This document shows positions 16,050-23,039 of a stretch of 64,000 nucleotides of DNA, in pieces. Made by a program: the position numbers and the translations under genes. The stretch is from Bacillota bacterium (GTDB lineage Bacteria; Bacillota; Dehalobacteriia; UBA4068). How positions within the stretch are numbered: the stretch's first letter is position 1; every line of letters begins with the position of its first letter. The notes beneath the pieces are model-generated. The model saw only the letters and a list, made by a program, of their open reading frames with translations, did not search any database and was not told the origin of the DNA. Where the stretch lies: NCBI GenBank assembly GCA_024679955.1, contig JAILCQ010000044.1, positions 1-64,000 of the forward strand, written 5' to 3'.

Positions 16050-18591
16050 CGGGCAGGAGCAGCTTTGCCCGGAGGACGGGCCGTTGCTGCCTTTTCTCCG
16101 GCAGGAGCTGGGTTTGCATTCGGTGAAAAACGGCTGCGACGAAGGGGTGTGCGGCGCCTGCACGGTGCTGCTGGACGGTGCGCCACGCCGGGCCTGCCGC
16201 TTGCGTATCGCCCAGGCGGCGGGCCGCTCTCTGCTGACCCTGGAAGGGCTGGAGGTGCAGGAAAGGGAATTGTACGCCCAGGCTTTCGCCCAGGCCCATG
16301 CGGTGCAATGCGGCTTTTGCACGCCGGGGATGATACTGGCCGCCAAGGCTTTGCTGGATAAAAACCCCGACCCCACGCCGGCGGAGATCCGCCGGGCGCT
16401 TCGAGGCAATTTATGCCGCTGCACCGGCTATCAAAAGATCGTCCATGCCGTGGCCCTGGCCGGCCAATGGCGGCGGGAAGGCATGCCGCCGCAGCTGCCG
16501 CCGCCGGAGCGTATGGATATGCTGCCCAAAGCCCTGGGCCAGGCGGTGTTCAGCGACGATATCGATTTGCCGGATATGCTGTACGGCTCGGCCCTGCGCA
16601 GCCCCTATCCCCGGGCCAAACTGCTGGCTTTGGATATCGGGCCGGCTTTGGCCTGTCCCGGCGTGGCCGCCGTATTGACCGCCGCCGATGTGCCGGGGCA
16701 GCTGCGCATCGGCCATTTGCAAAAGGATTATCCCGTGCTGCTGCCGCTAGGGGCAATCAGCCGTTTCGCCGGGGACGCCGTGGCCTTGGTGGCGGCGGAA
16801 AGCCCGGAGATCGTGGAAAAGGCCAAAGCCCTGATCCGCGGGGAATGGCAGCCTATGCCGGGGGTTTTTTCCCCGGAAGAATCCGCCGCCCCGGACGCGC
16901 CCCTTTTGGCCGAAGGCGGCAATCTGCTGGCGGAAACCAAATTGCGCCGGGGCGATGTGGAGCAGGCTTTCGCCCGGGCCGCCTGGGCGGTATCCAATGT
17001 CTATCATCTGCCCGCCACCGATCACGGCTTTCTGGAACCGGAAACCGCCGTGGCCTGGCGGCAAGGGGAGCGGCTTACCGTCTATTGCGGCGACCAGGAT
17101 GTATACCAAACCCGGCGGGAATGCAGCGAAATGCTGGGCCTGCCCCCGGAACAGATTCGGGTGCAGGGACAAACCGTGGGCGGGGCCTTCGGCGGCAAAG
17201 AGGATATGAGCGTGCAGCATCACGCGGCTTTGCTGGCCTGGCATACCCATCGCCCGGTGAAGGTCCGCCTCAGCCGCCGGGAAAGCCTGCAGGTGCATCC
17301 CAAACGCCATGCCATGACCATATACGCCGACACCGCCTGCGACCGGCAGGGGCGGCTCACCGGCTTTCGCGCCCGCATCCTCAGCGACGCCGGGGCCTAT
17401 GCCTCCCTTTCCGGACCGGTGCTGCAGCGGGCCTGCACCCATGGTTTGGGCCCCTATCGCTGCGACAATGTGGAGATCACCGGTCAGGCCTGGATCACCA
17501 ACAATCCCCCCGGCGGCGCCTTTCGCGGCTTCGGCGTGACCCAAAGCTGTTTCGCCGCCGAGGCCAATTTGAATCAATTGGCGGCCAAAGCCGGTATTTC
17601 CCCGTTGGATATCCGTCGCATCAACGGCATACGTCCCGGGGATGTGCTGGCCAACGGTCAAATCGCTTCCGCCGATACCGCCTATTTGCAGACTTTGGAG
17701 GCCATCGCCCCCTTTTATCTGGCCCACCCGGGGGCGGGCATCGCTTCCGCCATGAAAAACAGCGGTTTGGGCGTGGGCGTGCCGGACAGCGGCCGCTGCC
17801 GTCTGACGGTGGAAGACGGCAGCTTGACCGTATACTGCTCCGCCGCCTGCATCGGCCAGGGGGTGGCCTCGGTGCTGCGGGCGGTGGCCGCCCAGGTCAG
17901 CGGCTTGCCTGTGGAGAGCATACAGGTGCCGCCGCCGGATACGGATGTGACGCCCCATTCCGGCAATACCACGGCTTCCCGGCAGAGCCTGTTTTCCGGG
18001 GAAGCGGTGCGCCGGGCAGCATTGGAGCTGCGCCGGGCGCTGGATGCGGCGTCCGGGGATATCGCCCGGCTGGAAGGCCAGAGCTTTTACGGAGAATACA
18101 CCGGCGTTACCGACCCCTTCGGCAGCGAAAAGGAACATCCGGTCAGCCATATCGCCTACAGCTACGCCACCCAGGCGGTGGTTTTGGATGATCAGGGCCG
18201 GGTCAGCCAGGTGGCCGCCGCCCATGATCTGGGCCGGGCCATACTGCCCCACAGCGCCGCCGGACAGATCGAAGGCGGCGCCGTTATGAGCCTGGGCTAT
18301 GCCTTGCGGGAAAAGCTGCCGCTGCGGCAGGGGCTCATTTGCGGCGGCATGAAGGATCTGGGTTTGCTGCGGGCGGACGAAGCTCCGCCGGTGCAGGTGT
18401 GCATTGTGGACAACCCCCACCCCTCGGAGCTGGCCTTGGGCGCCAAAGGGGTAGGGGAGATCGCCGCCATACCCGCCGCCCCCGCCGCGCAGAACGCCTA
18501 TTACAATCGGGACGGGCGTTTCCGCACCAGCCTGCCTTTGCCCGGCACCCCCTATAACCCGGTGGATGAGCCGGAGCAGGATCGGGACTGA
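16030..18591 (+). CDS. Selenium-type xanthine dehydrogenase (molybdenum hydroxylase)
   Basis: This 853-residue protein fuses an N-terminal iron-sulfur subunit to a molybdopterin subunit and lacks an FAD domain. The plant-type [2Fe-2S] site uses Cys36, 41, 44 and 56 (GCDEGVCGACTVLLDG); the second uses Cys94, 97, 129 and 131 (CGFCTPGM, NLCRC). The molybdenum part shows GQTVGGAFGGKEDM, NNPPGGAFRGFGVTQ and the catalytic Glu of KGVGEIAAIPAA. This architecture and length match the selenium-dependent xanthine dehydrogenase group, which hydroxylates purines. Nearby YgeY-like hydrolase supports this; no selenium-insertion genes are in the window. GGGGGTG precedes ATG 16030; an in-frame GTG at 16021 is less likely. 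Confidence 0.85.
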   Translation: MYRLNINGQEQLCPEDGPLLPFLRQELGLHSVKNGCDEGVCGACTVLLDGAPRRACRLRIAQAAGRSLLTLEGLEVQERELYAQAFAQAHAVQCGFCTPGMILAAKALLDKNPDPTPAEIRRALRGNLCRCTGYQKIVHAVALAGQWRREGMPPQLPPPERMDMLPKALGQAVFSDDIDLPDMLYGSALRSPYPRAKLLALDIGPALACPGVAAVLTAADVPGQLRIGHLQKDYPVLLPLGAISRFAGDAVALVAAESPEIVEKAKALIRGEWQPMPGVFSPEESAAPDAPLLAEGGNLLAETKLRRGDVEQAFARAAWAVSNVYHLPATDHGFLEPETAVAWRQGERLTVYCGDQDVYQTRRECSEMLGLPPEQIRVQGQTVGGAFGGKEDMSVQHHAALLAWHTHRPVKVRLSRRESLQVHPKRHAMTIYADTACDRQGRLTGFRARILSDAGAYASLSGPVLQRACTHGLGPYRCDNVEITGQAWITNNPPGGAFRGFGVTQSCFAAEANLNQLAAKAGISPLDIRRINGIRPGDVLANGQIASADTAYLQTLEAIAPFYLAHPGAGIASAMKNSGLGVGVPDSGRCRLTVEDGSLTVYCSAACIGQGVASVLRAVAAQVSGLPVESIQVPPPDTDVTPHSGNTTASRQSLFSGEAVRRAALELRRALDAASGDIARLEGQSFYGEYTGVTDPFGSEKEHPVSHIAYSYATQAVVLDDQGRVSQVAAAHDLGRAILPHSAAGQIEGGAVMSLGYALREKLPLRQGLICGGMKDLGLLRADEAPPVQVCIVDNPHPSELALGAKGVGEIAAIPAAPAAQNAYYNRDGRFRTSLPLPGTPYNPVDEPEQDRD

Positions 18592-18624
18592 GACGGCCCG
18601 GACTTTCCCGGAAGACCCGCAAAA

Positions 18625-18660
18625 AACAAAAAGACCGCCTGGGGAGAGGCGGTGAAAAGA
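18625..18660. terminator. Hairpin between xanthine dehydrogenase and phosphodiesterase genes
   Basis: ACCGCC and GGCGGT pair around a short loop just before the next gene's ribosome binding site. The T-rich side lies on the minus strand, so it would terminate leftward transcription better than rightward. Function is uncertain. Confidence 0.3.
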
Positions 18661-18670
18661 GGTTGCGACT

Positions 18671-19258
18671 ATGGAAAAACTGATGGCGGTATCCGATATA
18701 CACGGCGCGTATGACGCGGCGGAGGATTTGGCGCAAATCTTGGCCGCCGAAAGGCCGGATCGCCTGTTGCTGCTGGGAGACGTGCTGCGTCCGGCCATGA
18801 ATCCCGTGGGCAGGGAAGATCTGGCGGCTTTGTTGAACCGGCTGGATCCGCCGCCGGTGGCGGTGCGGGGCAATTGCGATCAGGAGGATTGGCAGGATTA
18901 TTTTAGCTTTCCCATTTTGGAGCCTTTGCGCAGCCTGCCCTGGGACGGCCGTCTGCTTTTCCTGAGCCACGGCCATGCTTATGGGGAAAGCTTCCCTCCC
19001 GCCGGTTTGCGCCCCGGCGACGTGCTGCTGTGCGGCCACAGCCATGTGCCCAAAGGGGCGGTGCATCCCGGCTTTGTCTTTTTGAACCCCGGCTCTTTCG
19101 GCCAGCCTCGGGGCGGCTCCTGCCATTCCTATTTGATCCTGGAAAAGGATGAGGCCCTGTGGAAGGATTTGAGCGGCCGCGTCTTTTCCCGGTTGGCCCT
19201 GCCGCCGCCGGCCGCGGCGGAACAGCCCCAAAGCGCCACCGCCTATTTTCATCGGTAA
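18671..19258 (+). CDS. YfcE-like metallophosphodiesterase
   Basis: The 195-residue protein carries the calcineurin-like phosphoesterase metal motifs in order: SDIHGAYD, LLGDVLRP, VRGNCDQ, FLSHGHAYG and LLCGHSHVP. Length and motif spacing fit the YfcE/MJ0936 group of Mn-dependent phosphodiesterases. It starts behind AGAGG. Its physiological substrate is unknown. It follows the molybdenum hydroxylase by 79 bp and may be co-transcribed, and it is followed by the toxin-antitoxin candidate. Confidence 0.88.
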   Translation: MEKLMAVSDIHGAYDAAEDLAQILAAERPDRLLLLGDVLRPAMNPVGREDLAALLNRLDPPPVAVRGNCDQEDWQDYFSFPILEPLRSLPWDGRLLFLSHGHAYGESFPPAGLRPGDVLLCGHSHVPKGAVHPGFVFLNPGSFGQPRGGSCHSYLILEKDEALWKDLSGRVFSRLALPPPAAAEQPQSATAYFHR

Positions 19259-19302
19259 ACCGCTGCCAAAGCGCAGCCCTTTGCTTTGTGATCAGATCGG
19301 CA

Positions 19303-19331
19303 TTGACATACCTTGTCAACCGTGCTAAGCT
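19303..19331 (+). promoter_or_regulatory. Promoter of the toxin-like mRNA
   Basis: TTGACA (19303-19308), a 17-bp spacer and TAAGCT (19326-19331) with TG one base before the -10 form an extended promoter, giving a leader of about 47 nt. The -35 also forms an inverted repeat with TGTCAA at 19314-19319. Confidence 0.7.
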
Positions 19332-19359
19332 GAAAAAGCCAAGAAGGCGGCAGGTTGTC

Positions 19360-19381
19360 CACTACCTGAAAAGGTGGTGAT
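19360..19381 (+). promoter_or_regulatory. Hairpin sequestering the toxin ribosome binding site
   Basis: CACTACCT (19360-19367) pairs with AGGTGGTG (19372-19379), with one T-G wobble, around a GAAA tetraloop. The right arm is the ribosome binding site of the peptide starting at 19385. Burying the site in the primary transcript is a common feature of type I toxin mRNAs. Confidence 0.6.
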
Positions 19382-19384
19382 AAG

Positions 19385-19468
19385 ATGGTAACATATCCAG
19401 GGTTGTTTCAATTCTGTTTGGTTATTATCGGCGTTATCGGGTTAGCGATAACCCATAAACGTAGATAA
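19385..19468 (+). CDS. 27-residue hydrophobic peptide, holin-like type I toxin candidate
   Basis: The peptide begins MVTYPGLFQFCLVIIGVI and ends GLAITHKRR: a short N-terminus with MVTY, one hydrophobic span (about residues 7-22) and a basic tail. This is the pattern of the small putative holin-like toxins of Firmicutes (TxpA/BsrE-related, Hol_Tox). A near-perfect ribosome binding site (AAGGTGGTGAT) lies three bases before the ATG. A near-perfect inverted repeat directly follows the stop, and a consensus promoter faces back at it from 19594. Such peptides disrupt membranes when over-expressed. Toxicity here is inferred from sequence alone. Confidence 0.7.
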   Translation: MVTYPGLFQFCLVIIGVIGLAITHKRR

Positions 19469-19501
19469 CCGCCCACCAAAGCGGTAAGCGGCGTTCTCTA
19501 C
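19461..19501. repeat. Inverted repeat overlapping the toxin stop codon
   Basis: Left arm GTAGATAACCGCC (19461-19473) and right arm GGCGTTCTCTAC pair with one T/G mismatch and one unpaired base around a 15-nt loop that itself contains complementary GCGG/CCGC stretches. It would fold in both the mRNA and the antisense RNA and could be a kissing site. Confidence 0.6.
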
Positions 19502-19565
19502 AAAGATTTATGCTTTTACGGGACGACCGCCCGCTGCAACGGGCAGCCGCCTTCTTGACGCCCTT

Positions 19566-19594
19566 ATTATAACGCCAAAAGGGTCGGATGTCAA
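19566..19594 (-). promoter_or_regulatory. Full-consensus promoter reading back over the toxin gene
   Basis: On the minus strand TTGACA (19594-19589), exactly 17 bp and TATAAT (19571-19566) match the sigma-A consensus at all twelve positions. No protein-coding gene lies in its path, which fits a strong antisense antitoxin promoter. Confidence 0.8.
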
Positions 19595-19715
19595 TAGGGC
19601 AAGACAAACCGAAACACAGGCGTCCTGGGAAGCCGATAAGGATTCCCCCGCCAACAGGGGGCAAAAAGCGGAAGCAAACCGTTTGCAAGACCATTTTTCA
19701 GCAAGGAGGCTTTTT

Positions 19716-21419
19716 ATGTTGGAGCAAAATACCGTTCTCGGTCAAAGAAAGGCCGCCATTTGGCGCTTGATCGAAAGTTGTTTGAATAAAAACCGGCAGG
19801 AAGGAAAACTGAACTTTGAAGAGATCGCCGATTTCGTGGTGGAGCAGCCCAGGGAAGAAGCCCATGGGGATTTTGCCTGCAATGCCGCCATGGTCATGGC
19901 CAAAGCCTGCCGCCGGGCTCCGCGGGATATCGCCGCTTTGCTGAAAGCTTCCATAGAAGAGGCCTGCGCCGCCGGGGAGGCGGACGCGGCGGAGATCGAA
20001 GAGGCTTCCATCGCCGGCCCCGGCTTTTTGAATTTCCGGTTGAAGCCCGGCTGGCTGGGCAAGTGCATGGCGGAAATTTTGGCCCAGGGGGACGCTTTCG
20101 GCCGCAGCGACGCCGGGCAGGGCCAAAAGATACAGGTGGAATTCGTTTCCGCCAATCCCACCGGGGAATTGCATATGGGCAATGCCCGGGGCGCGGCCAT
20201 CGGCGACAGTTTGGTCAATATCCTGAATGCCGCCGGTTTCCGGGCGGAGCGGGAGTTTTATATCAACGACGCCGGCAATCAGATCGAAAAATTCGGCCTG
20301 TCCCTGGACGCTTTGTACCAGACCCGTTTGGGCCATCCGGTGCCTTTCCCCGAGGACGGCTATCATGGCGAGGATCTTCCCCGCTTGATCGACGATTTGG
20401 CGGAGCGGGAAGGGGATATTTATCTGAAATTACCGGAGCAGGAGCGCCGCCGCTTGCTGGCGGATTACGCCCTGTCCTTGAAAATCACCGATATCCGCAA
20501 CGCCTTGGCGAATTTCGGCGTGGAATACGACGTATGGTTTTCCGAACGCAGCCTGCATGAAAGCGGGGCCGTACAAGGTATTATCGATAAGCTGGAGGGC
20601 GAAGGCTGGCTGTTGCAGCAGGACGGGGCTTTGTGGCTGGATTGCCGCCGCTTCGGCGAAGAAAAGCCCGAGGTTTTGGTGCGGAACAACGGCGTTCCTA
20701 CCTATTATGCCGCGGATATCGCCTACCACGACAACAAGTTCCGCCGGGGTTTCGACACGGTGATCGACATTTGGGGCGCGGACCATCACGGCCATGTGGC
20801 CCGTATGCAGGGGGCCATGGAAGCCCTGGGCTATGACCGCAAACGGCTGGAAGTCATCCTCATGCAATTCGTCCGCCTGTACCAGGGCGGGCAATTGCTG
20901 AAAATGAGCAAACGCACCGGCCAATACGTCACCTTGAACGAATTGGTGGAGGAGGTGGGCCGGGACGCCGCCCGTTTCTTCTTTGTCATGCGTTCCGCCG
21001 ACAGCCTGATCGATTTCGATATGGATCTGGCCAAAAAGCAATCTGCGGATAATCCGGTCTATTATGTGCAATACGCCCATGCCCGGATCTGCTCCATCCT
21101 GGCCGCCGCTCCGGCCGGGGCTTTGGAGGGGCCGGTGGATTGCGCCTTGCTGCAGCAGGAAGGGGAGGAAAAACTCATCCGCAAGCTGGCGGCCTTCCCC
21201 GACGAGGTGGCTACCGCCGCTTTGAGCCGGGAACCCCACCGCCTGGCCATGTATGTAATGGATCTGGCCGCCCAGTTCCACAACTTTTACGGCCAATGCC
21301 ATTGCCTGGTGGAGGATAAAGATTTGATGCGGGCCCGCCTGCATCTGATCCAGGCCGTGGCCGGGGCTATTCGCCGGGGCTTGGCCATGCTGGGCGTTTC
21401 CGCGCCGGAAAAAATGTAA
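19716..21419 (+). CDS. argS: Arginyl-tRNA synthetase
   Basis: This 567-residue class I synthetase charges tRNA-Arg. The N-terminal add-1 domain is at about residues 1-110. The HIGH-type motif is HMGN in VSANPTGELHMGNARG, a KMSKR loop is present (LLKMSKRTGQY), and a DALR-type anticodon-binding domain ends the protein. The start at 19716 is fixed by AAGGAGG; an upstream in-frame start at 19683 lacks a site. No T-box leader was found. The gene begins 122 bp downstream of the antisense RNA promoter. Confidence 0.96.
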   Translation: MLEQNTVLGQRKAAIWRLIESCLNKNRQEGKLNFEEIADFVVEQPREEAHGDFACNAAMVMAKACRRAPRDIAALLKASIEEACAAGEADAAEIEEASIAGPGFLNFRLKPGWLGKCMAEILAQGDAFGRSDAGQGQKIQVEFVSANPTGELHMGNARGAAIGDSLVNILNAAGFRAEREFYINDAGNQIEKFGLSLDALYQTRLGHPVPFPEDGYHGEDLPRLIDDLAEREGDIYLKLPEQERRRLLADYALSLKITDIRNALANFGVEYDVWFSERSLHESGAVQGIIDKLEGEGWLLQQDGALWLDCRRFGEEKPEVLVRNNGVPTYYAADIAYHDNKFRRGFDTVIDIWGADHHGHVARMQGAMEALGYDRKRLEVILMQFVRLYQGGQLLKMSKRTGQYVTLNELVEEVGRDAARFFFVMRSADSLIDFDMDLAKKQSADNPVYYVQYAHARICSILAAAPAGALEGPVDCALLQQEGEEKLIRKLAAFPDEVATAALSREPHRLAMYVMDLAAQFHNFYGQCHCLVEDKDLMRARLHLIQAVAGAIRRGLAMLGVSAPEKM

Positions 21420-21420
21420 T

Positions 21421-22317
21421 ATGGCGGCCCGTTTCCTCTATACGGTGGAAGAGGCCGGCCGCTTGGGGGATTTTTTGCGCCGCCTTGGCTATCCACAGGG
21501 CCTGTTGGCCTCTTTGCGCCAGGGAGACTGGGTGCGGGTGGACGGCGCGCCCCGGCGGATGATCGAGCCGGTTTTTCCCGGCCAGCAGGTGGAGGTGGTG
21601 ACGGCGGACCGTCCCTGCCCCCTGACGCCCAATGGGGATTTGCCGGTGGCCGTACTGTACGAGGACGATTGGCTGTGGCTGGCGGATAAGTCGGACGACA
21701 TGCTGATGCATCCGGCGGCCAAGGGTTTTGACGATTCTTTGGGCAATTATTTTGCGGCCTGTCATCCTCAGGCCGCTTTTCGTCCCATCGGCCGCCTGGA
21801 CAGGCATACCACCGGTTTATGCTTGGCGGCCAAGGACAGGCTGACCGCCGCTTTGTTGACGGCCCGGCCGCCGCAAAAGGTGTATTACGCTTTGGCCCAG
21901 GGCTTTTTTGCGGAAAAGCAGGGGCGTATCGACGCGCCTTTGCTGCGTTGTCCCGGCCCGCAAATCACCCGGCGGGTGGACAGCCGGGGCCAGGCCAGCG
22001 TCACCCGCTATCAGGTTTTGGCCCAGGGAGACAGCCTGTCTCTGCTGCGGCTGATATTGGAAACCGGCCGTACCCATCAGATCCGGGCCCATATGCAATA
22101 CGCAGGCCATCCCCTGGCCGGCGACCGGCTGTACGGCGGCGATTGCCGCCTCATCGGCCGCCAGGCTTTGCATGTGGGGCGCTTGTCCTTGCGCCATCCC
22201 CATACCGGCCGCGGCCTTTGCTTCACCCGGGCCTTGCCGGCGGATATGCGCCGGGCCATGGCGGCGGACAACCTGTTTTCCCCGGAGGCGGAAACGGACG
22301 CGCCGGAGCCGTTTTAA
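21421..22317 (+). CDS. RluA-family pseudouridine synthase
   Basis: The 298-residue protein has an S4-like N-terminal RNA-binding segment (ARFLYTVEEAGRLGDFLRRL) and the RluA catalytic core: the Asp-containing motif GRLDRHTTGLCLAAK, later GRTHQIRAHMQYAGHPLAGD and RQALHVGRLSLRHP. It isomerises uridine to pseudouridine in rRNA or tRNA; the exact target (RluC, RluD or YhcT type) cannot be decided. Its ATG is one base after the argS stop, so it is translated from the argS mRNA, with only a weak ribosome binding site. Confidence 0.9.
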   Translation: MAARFLYTVEEAGRLGDFLRRLGYPQGLLASLRQGDWVRVDGAPRRMIEPVFPGQQVEVVTADRPCPLTPNGDLPVAVLYEDDWLWLADKSDDMLMHPAAKGFDDSLGNYFAACHPQAAFRPIGRLDRHTTGLCLAAKDRLTAALLTARPPQKVYYALAQGFFAEKQGRIDAPLLRCPGPQITRRVDSRGQASVTRYQVLAQGDSLSLLRLILETGRTHQIRAHMQYAGHPLAGDRLYGGDCRLIGRQALHVGRLSLRHPHTGRGLCFTRALPADMRRAMAADNLFSPEAETDAPEPF

Positions 22318-22347
22318 TGGAAAACCAGGCGCTTGCCGGGAATCGAT

Positions 22348-22386
22348 ACGCCGGACCCATCCTGACGGAAAGGCCGGCGTTTTTTA
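22348..22386 (+). terminator. Probable terminator after the argS operon
   Basis: ACGCCGG and CCGGCGT pair around an 18-nt loop and are followed by TTTTT. It lies about 30 bp after the pseudouridine synthase stop. Confidence 0.55.
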
Positions 22387-22499
22387 TACCGTATGCAATC
22401 CTTTCTTTTCCTTCTATGCTTCCGCGCTCCACAGATCATGCCCCAGCAGACCTATATCCGGCCAGATACAGCCTATTTTCTGTAGCCGGGCTGCCGGAA

Positions 22500-22690
22500 A
22501 GGTAAAGCCCTGTTTTGGAAAATTACAGAATAATGTCAAAAAAAATGAAAATTTATCTTGAAAAAGAGAATAAAGTAATATAATATATACTAAACAAAAA
22601 GATATAAAAAACTAACAGAGTAATAAAAAATATCAATAATAATAAAAAAAATAAATATCGATAAAAACAGTAAATTGCTTAACTTTCCAA
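22500..22690. other. AT-rich upstream region of the riboswitch-controlled operon
   Basis: About 190 bp of strongly AT-rich sequence, unlike the GC-rich surroundings, precede the riboswitch. It contains several -10-like boxes (for example TATAAT at 22578-22583) and TTGAAA at 22557-22562, but the best pair is 15 bp apart, so no single promoter is convincing. No open reading frame is seen. It probably serves as the promoter region. Confidence 0.5.
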
Positions 22691-22880
22691 GTGCTTTCTT
22701 CGCGGAAAGATAATAGGGAATGAGGTTGGAATCCTCAGCGATCCGGTCACTGTGAACGGGGAGCGGCCTGCATATGCCATTGTCTTTAGGGATGAGAAGG
22801 CGCAGCGCCGCAAGGAGCCGTGAGCCAGGAAACCTGCTTGGAAAGAAGGATGGATAGCTTCCAGAGAAAGTGCTTCATCT
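22690..22880 (+). promoter_or_regulatory. Cobalamin (B12) riboswitch aptamer
   Basis: The stretch shows the ordered cobalamin-riboswitch landmarks: ATAATAGGGAATG (about 22710), GGTTGGAATCC, TCACTGTGAA, GCCATTG...GGGATGAGAAGGC, and the B12-box end GTGAGCCAGGAAACCTGC. Boundaries are approximate. It precedes a five-gene ABC transporter, with an intrinsic terminator in between, so B12 would repress the operon by premature termination. Confidence 0.88.
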
Positions 22881-22944
22881 CAATGCCGTTTCTGCGACCG
22901 TGACCGCTTTGCGCCGCGGTTTCAAGGGTATGTATGGCTTATGC

Positions 22945-22979
22945 GCCGCTTTCTTCCGGGAAAGCGGCTTTTTCTTTTT
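22945..22979 (+). terminator. Intrinsic terminator of the riboswitch expression platform
   Basis: GCCGCTTTC (22945-22953) and GAAAGCGGC (22960-22968) pair around a 6-nt loop and are followed by a T-rich run to 22979. It lies between the aptamer and the first transporter gene, which starts at 23040. Confidence 0.85.
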
Positions 22980-23039
22980 GCTTCGGTTTATCCGAAAGGA
23001 TCTATATAAATCCATAATTTTAGAAAGGAAAGGAAAAAC

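Larger units (their letters stand above)
19380..19559 (-). ncRNA. Predicted antisense antitoxin RNA
   Basis: Transcription from the promoter at 19594-19566 would start near 19559 and run leftward, complementary to the 3' part of the toxin mRNA and possibly into its coding region. The overlapped stretch contains strong hairpins (19461-19501 and 19438-19453). The 3' end is not certain because no clear T-tract was seen; 19380 is a guess. Confidence 0.5.

Noticed and set aside
19434..19694. An 86-codon minus-strand frame over the toxin region
   Set aside because: It starts upstream of the antisense promoter, lacks a ribosome binding site and has no protein-like pattern; an antisense RNA explains the promoter better.
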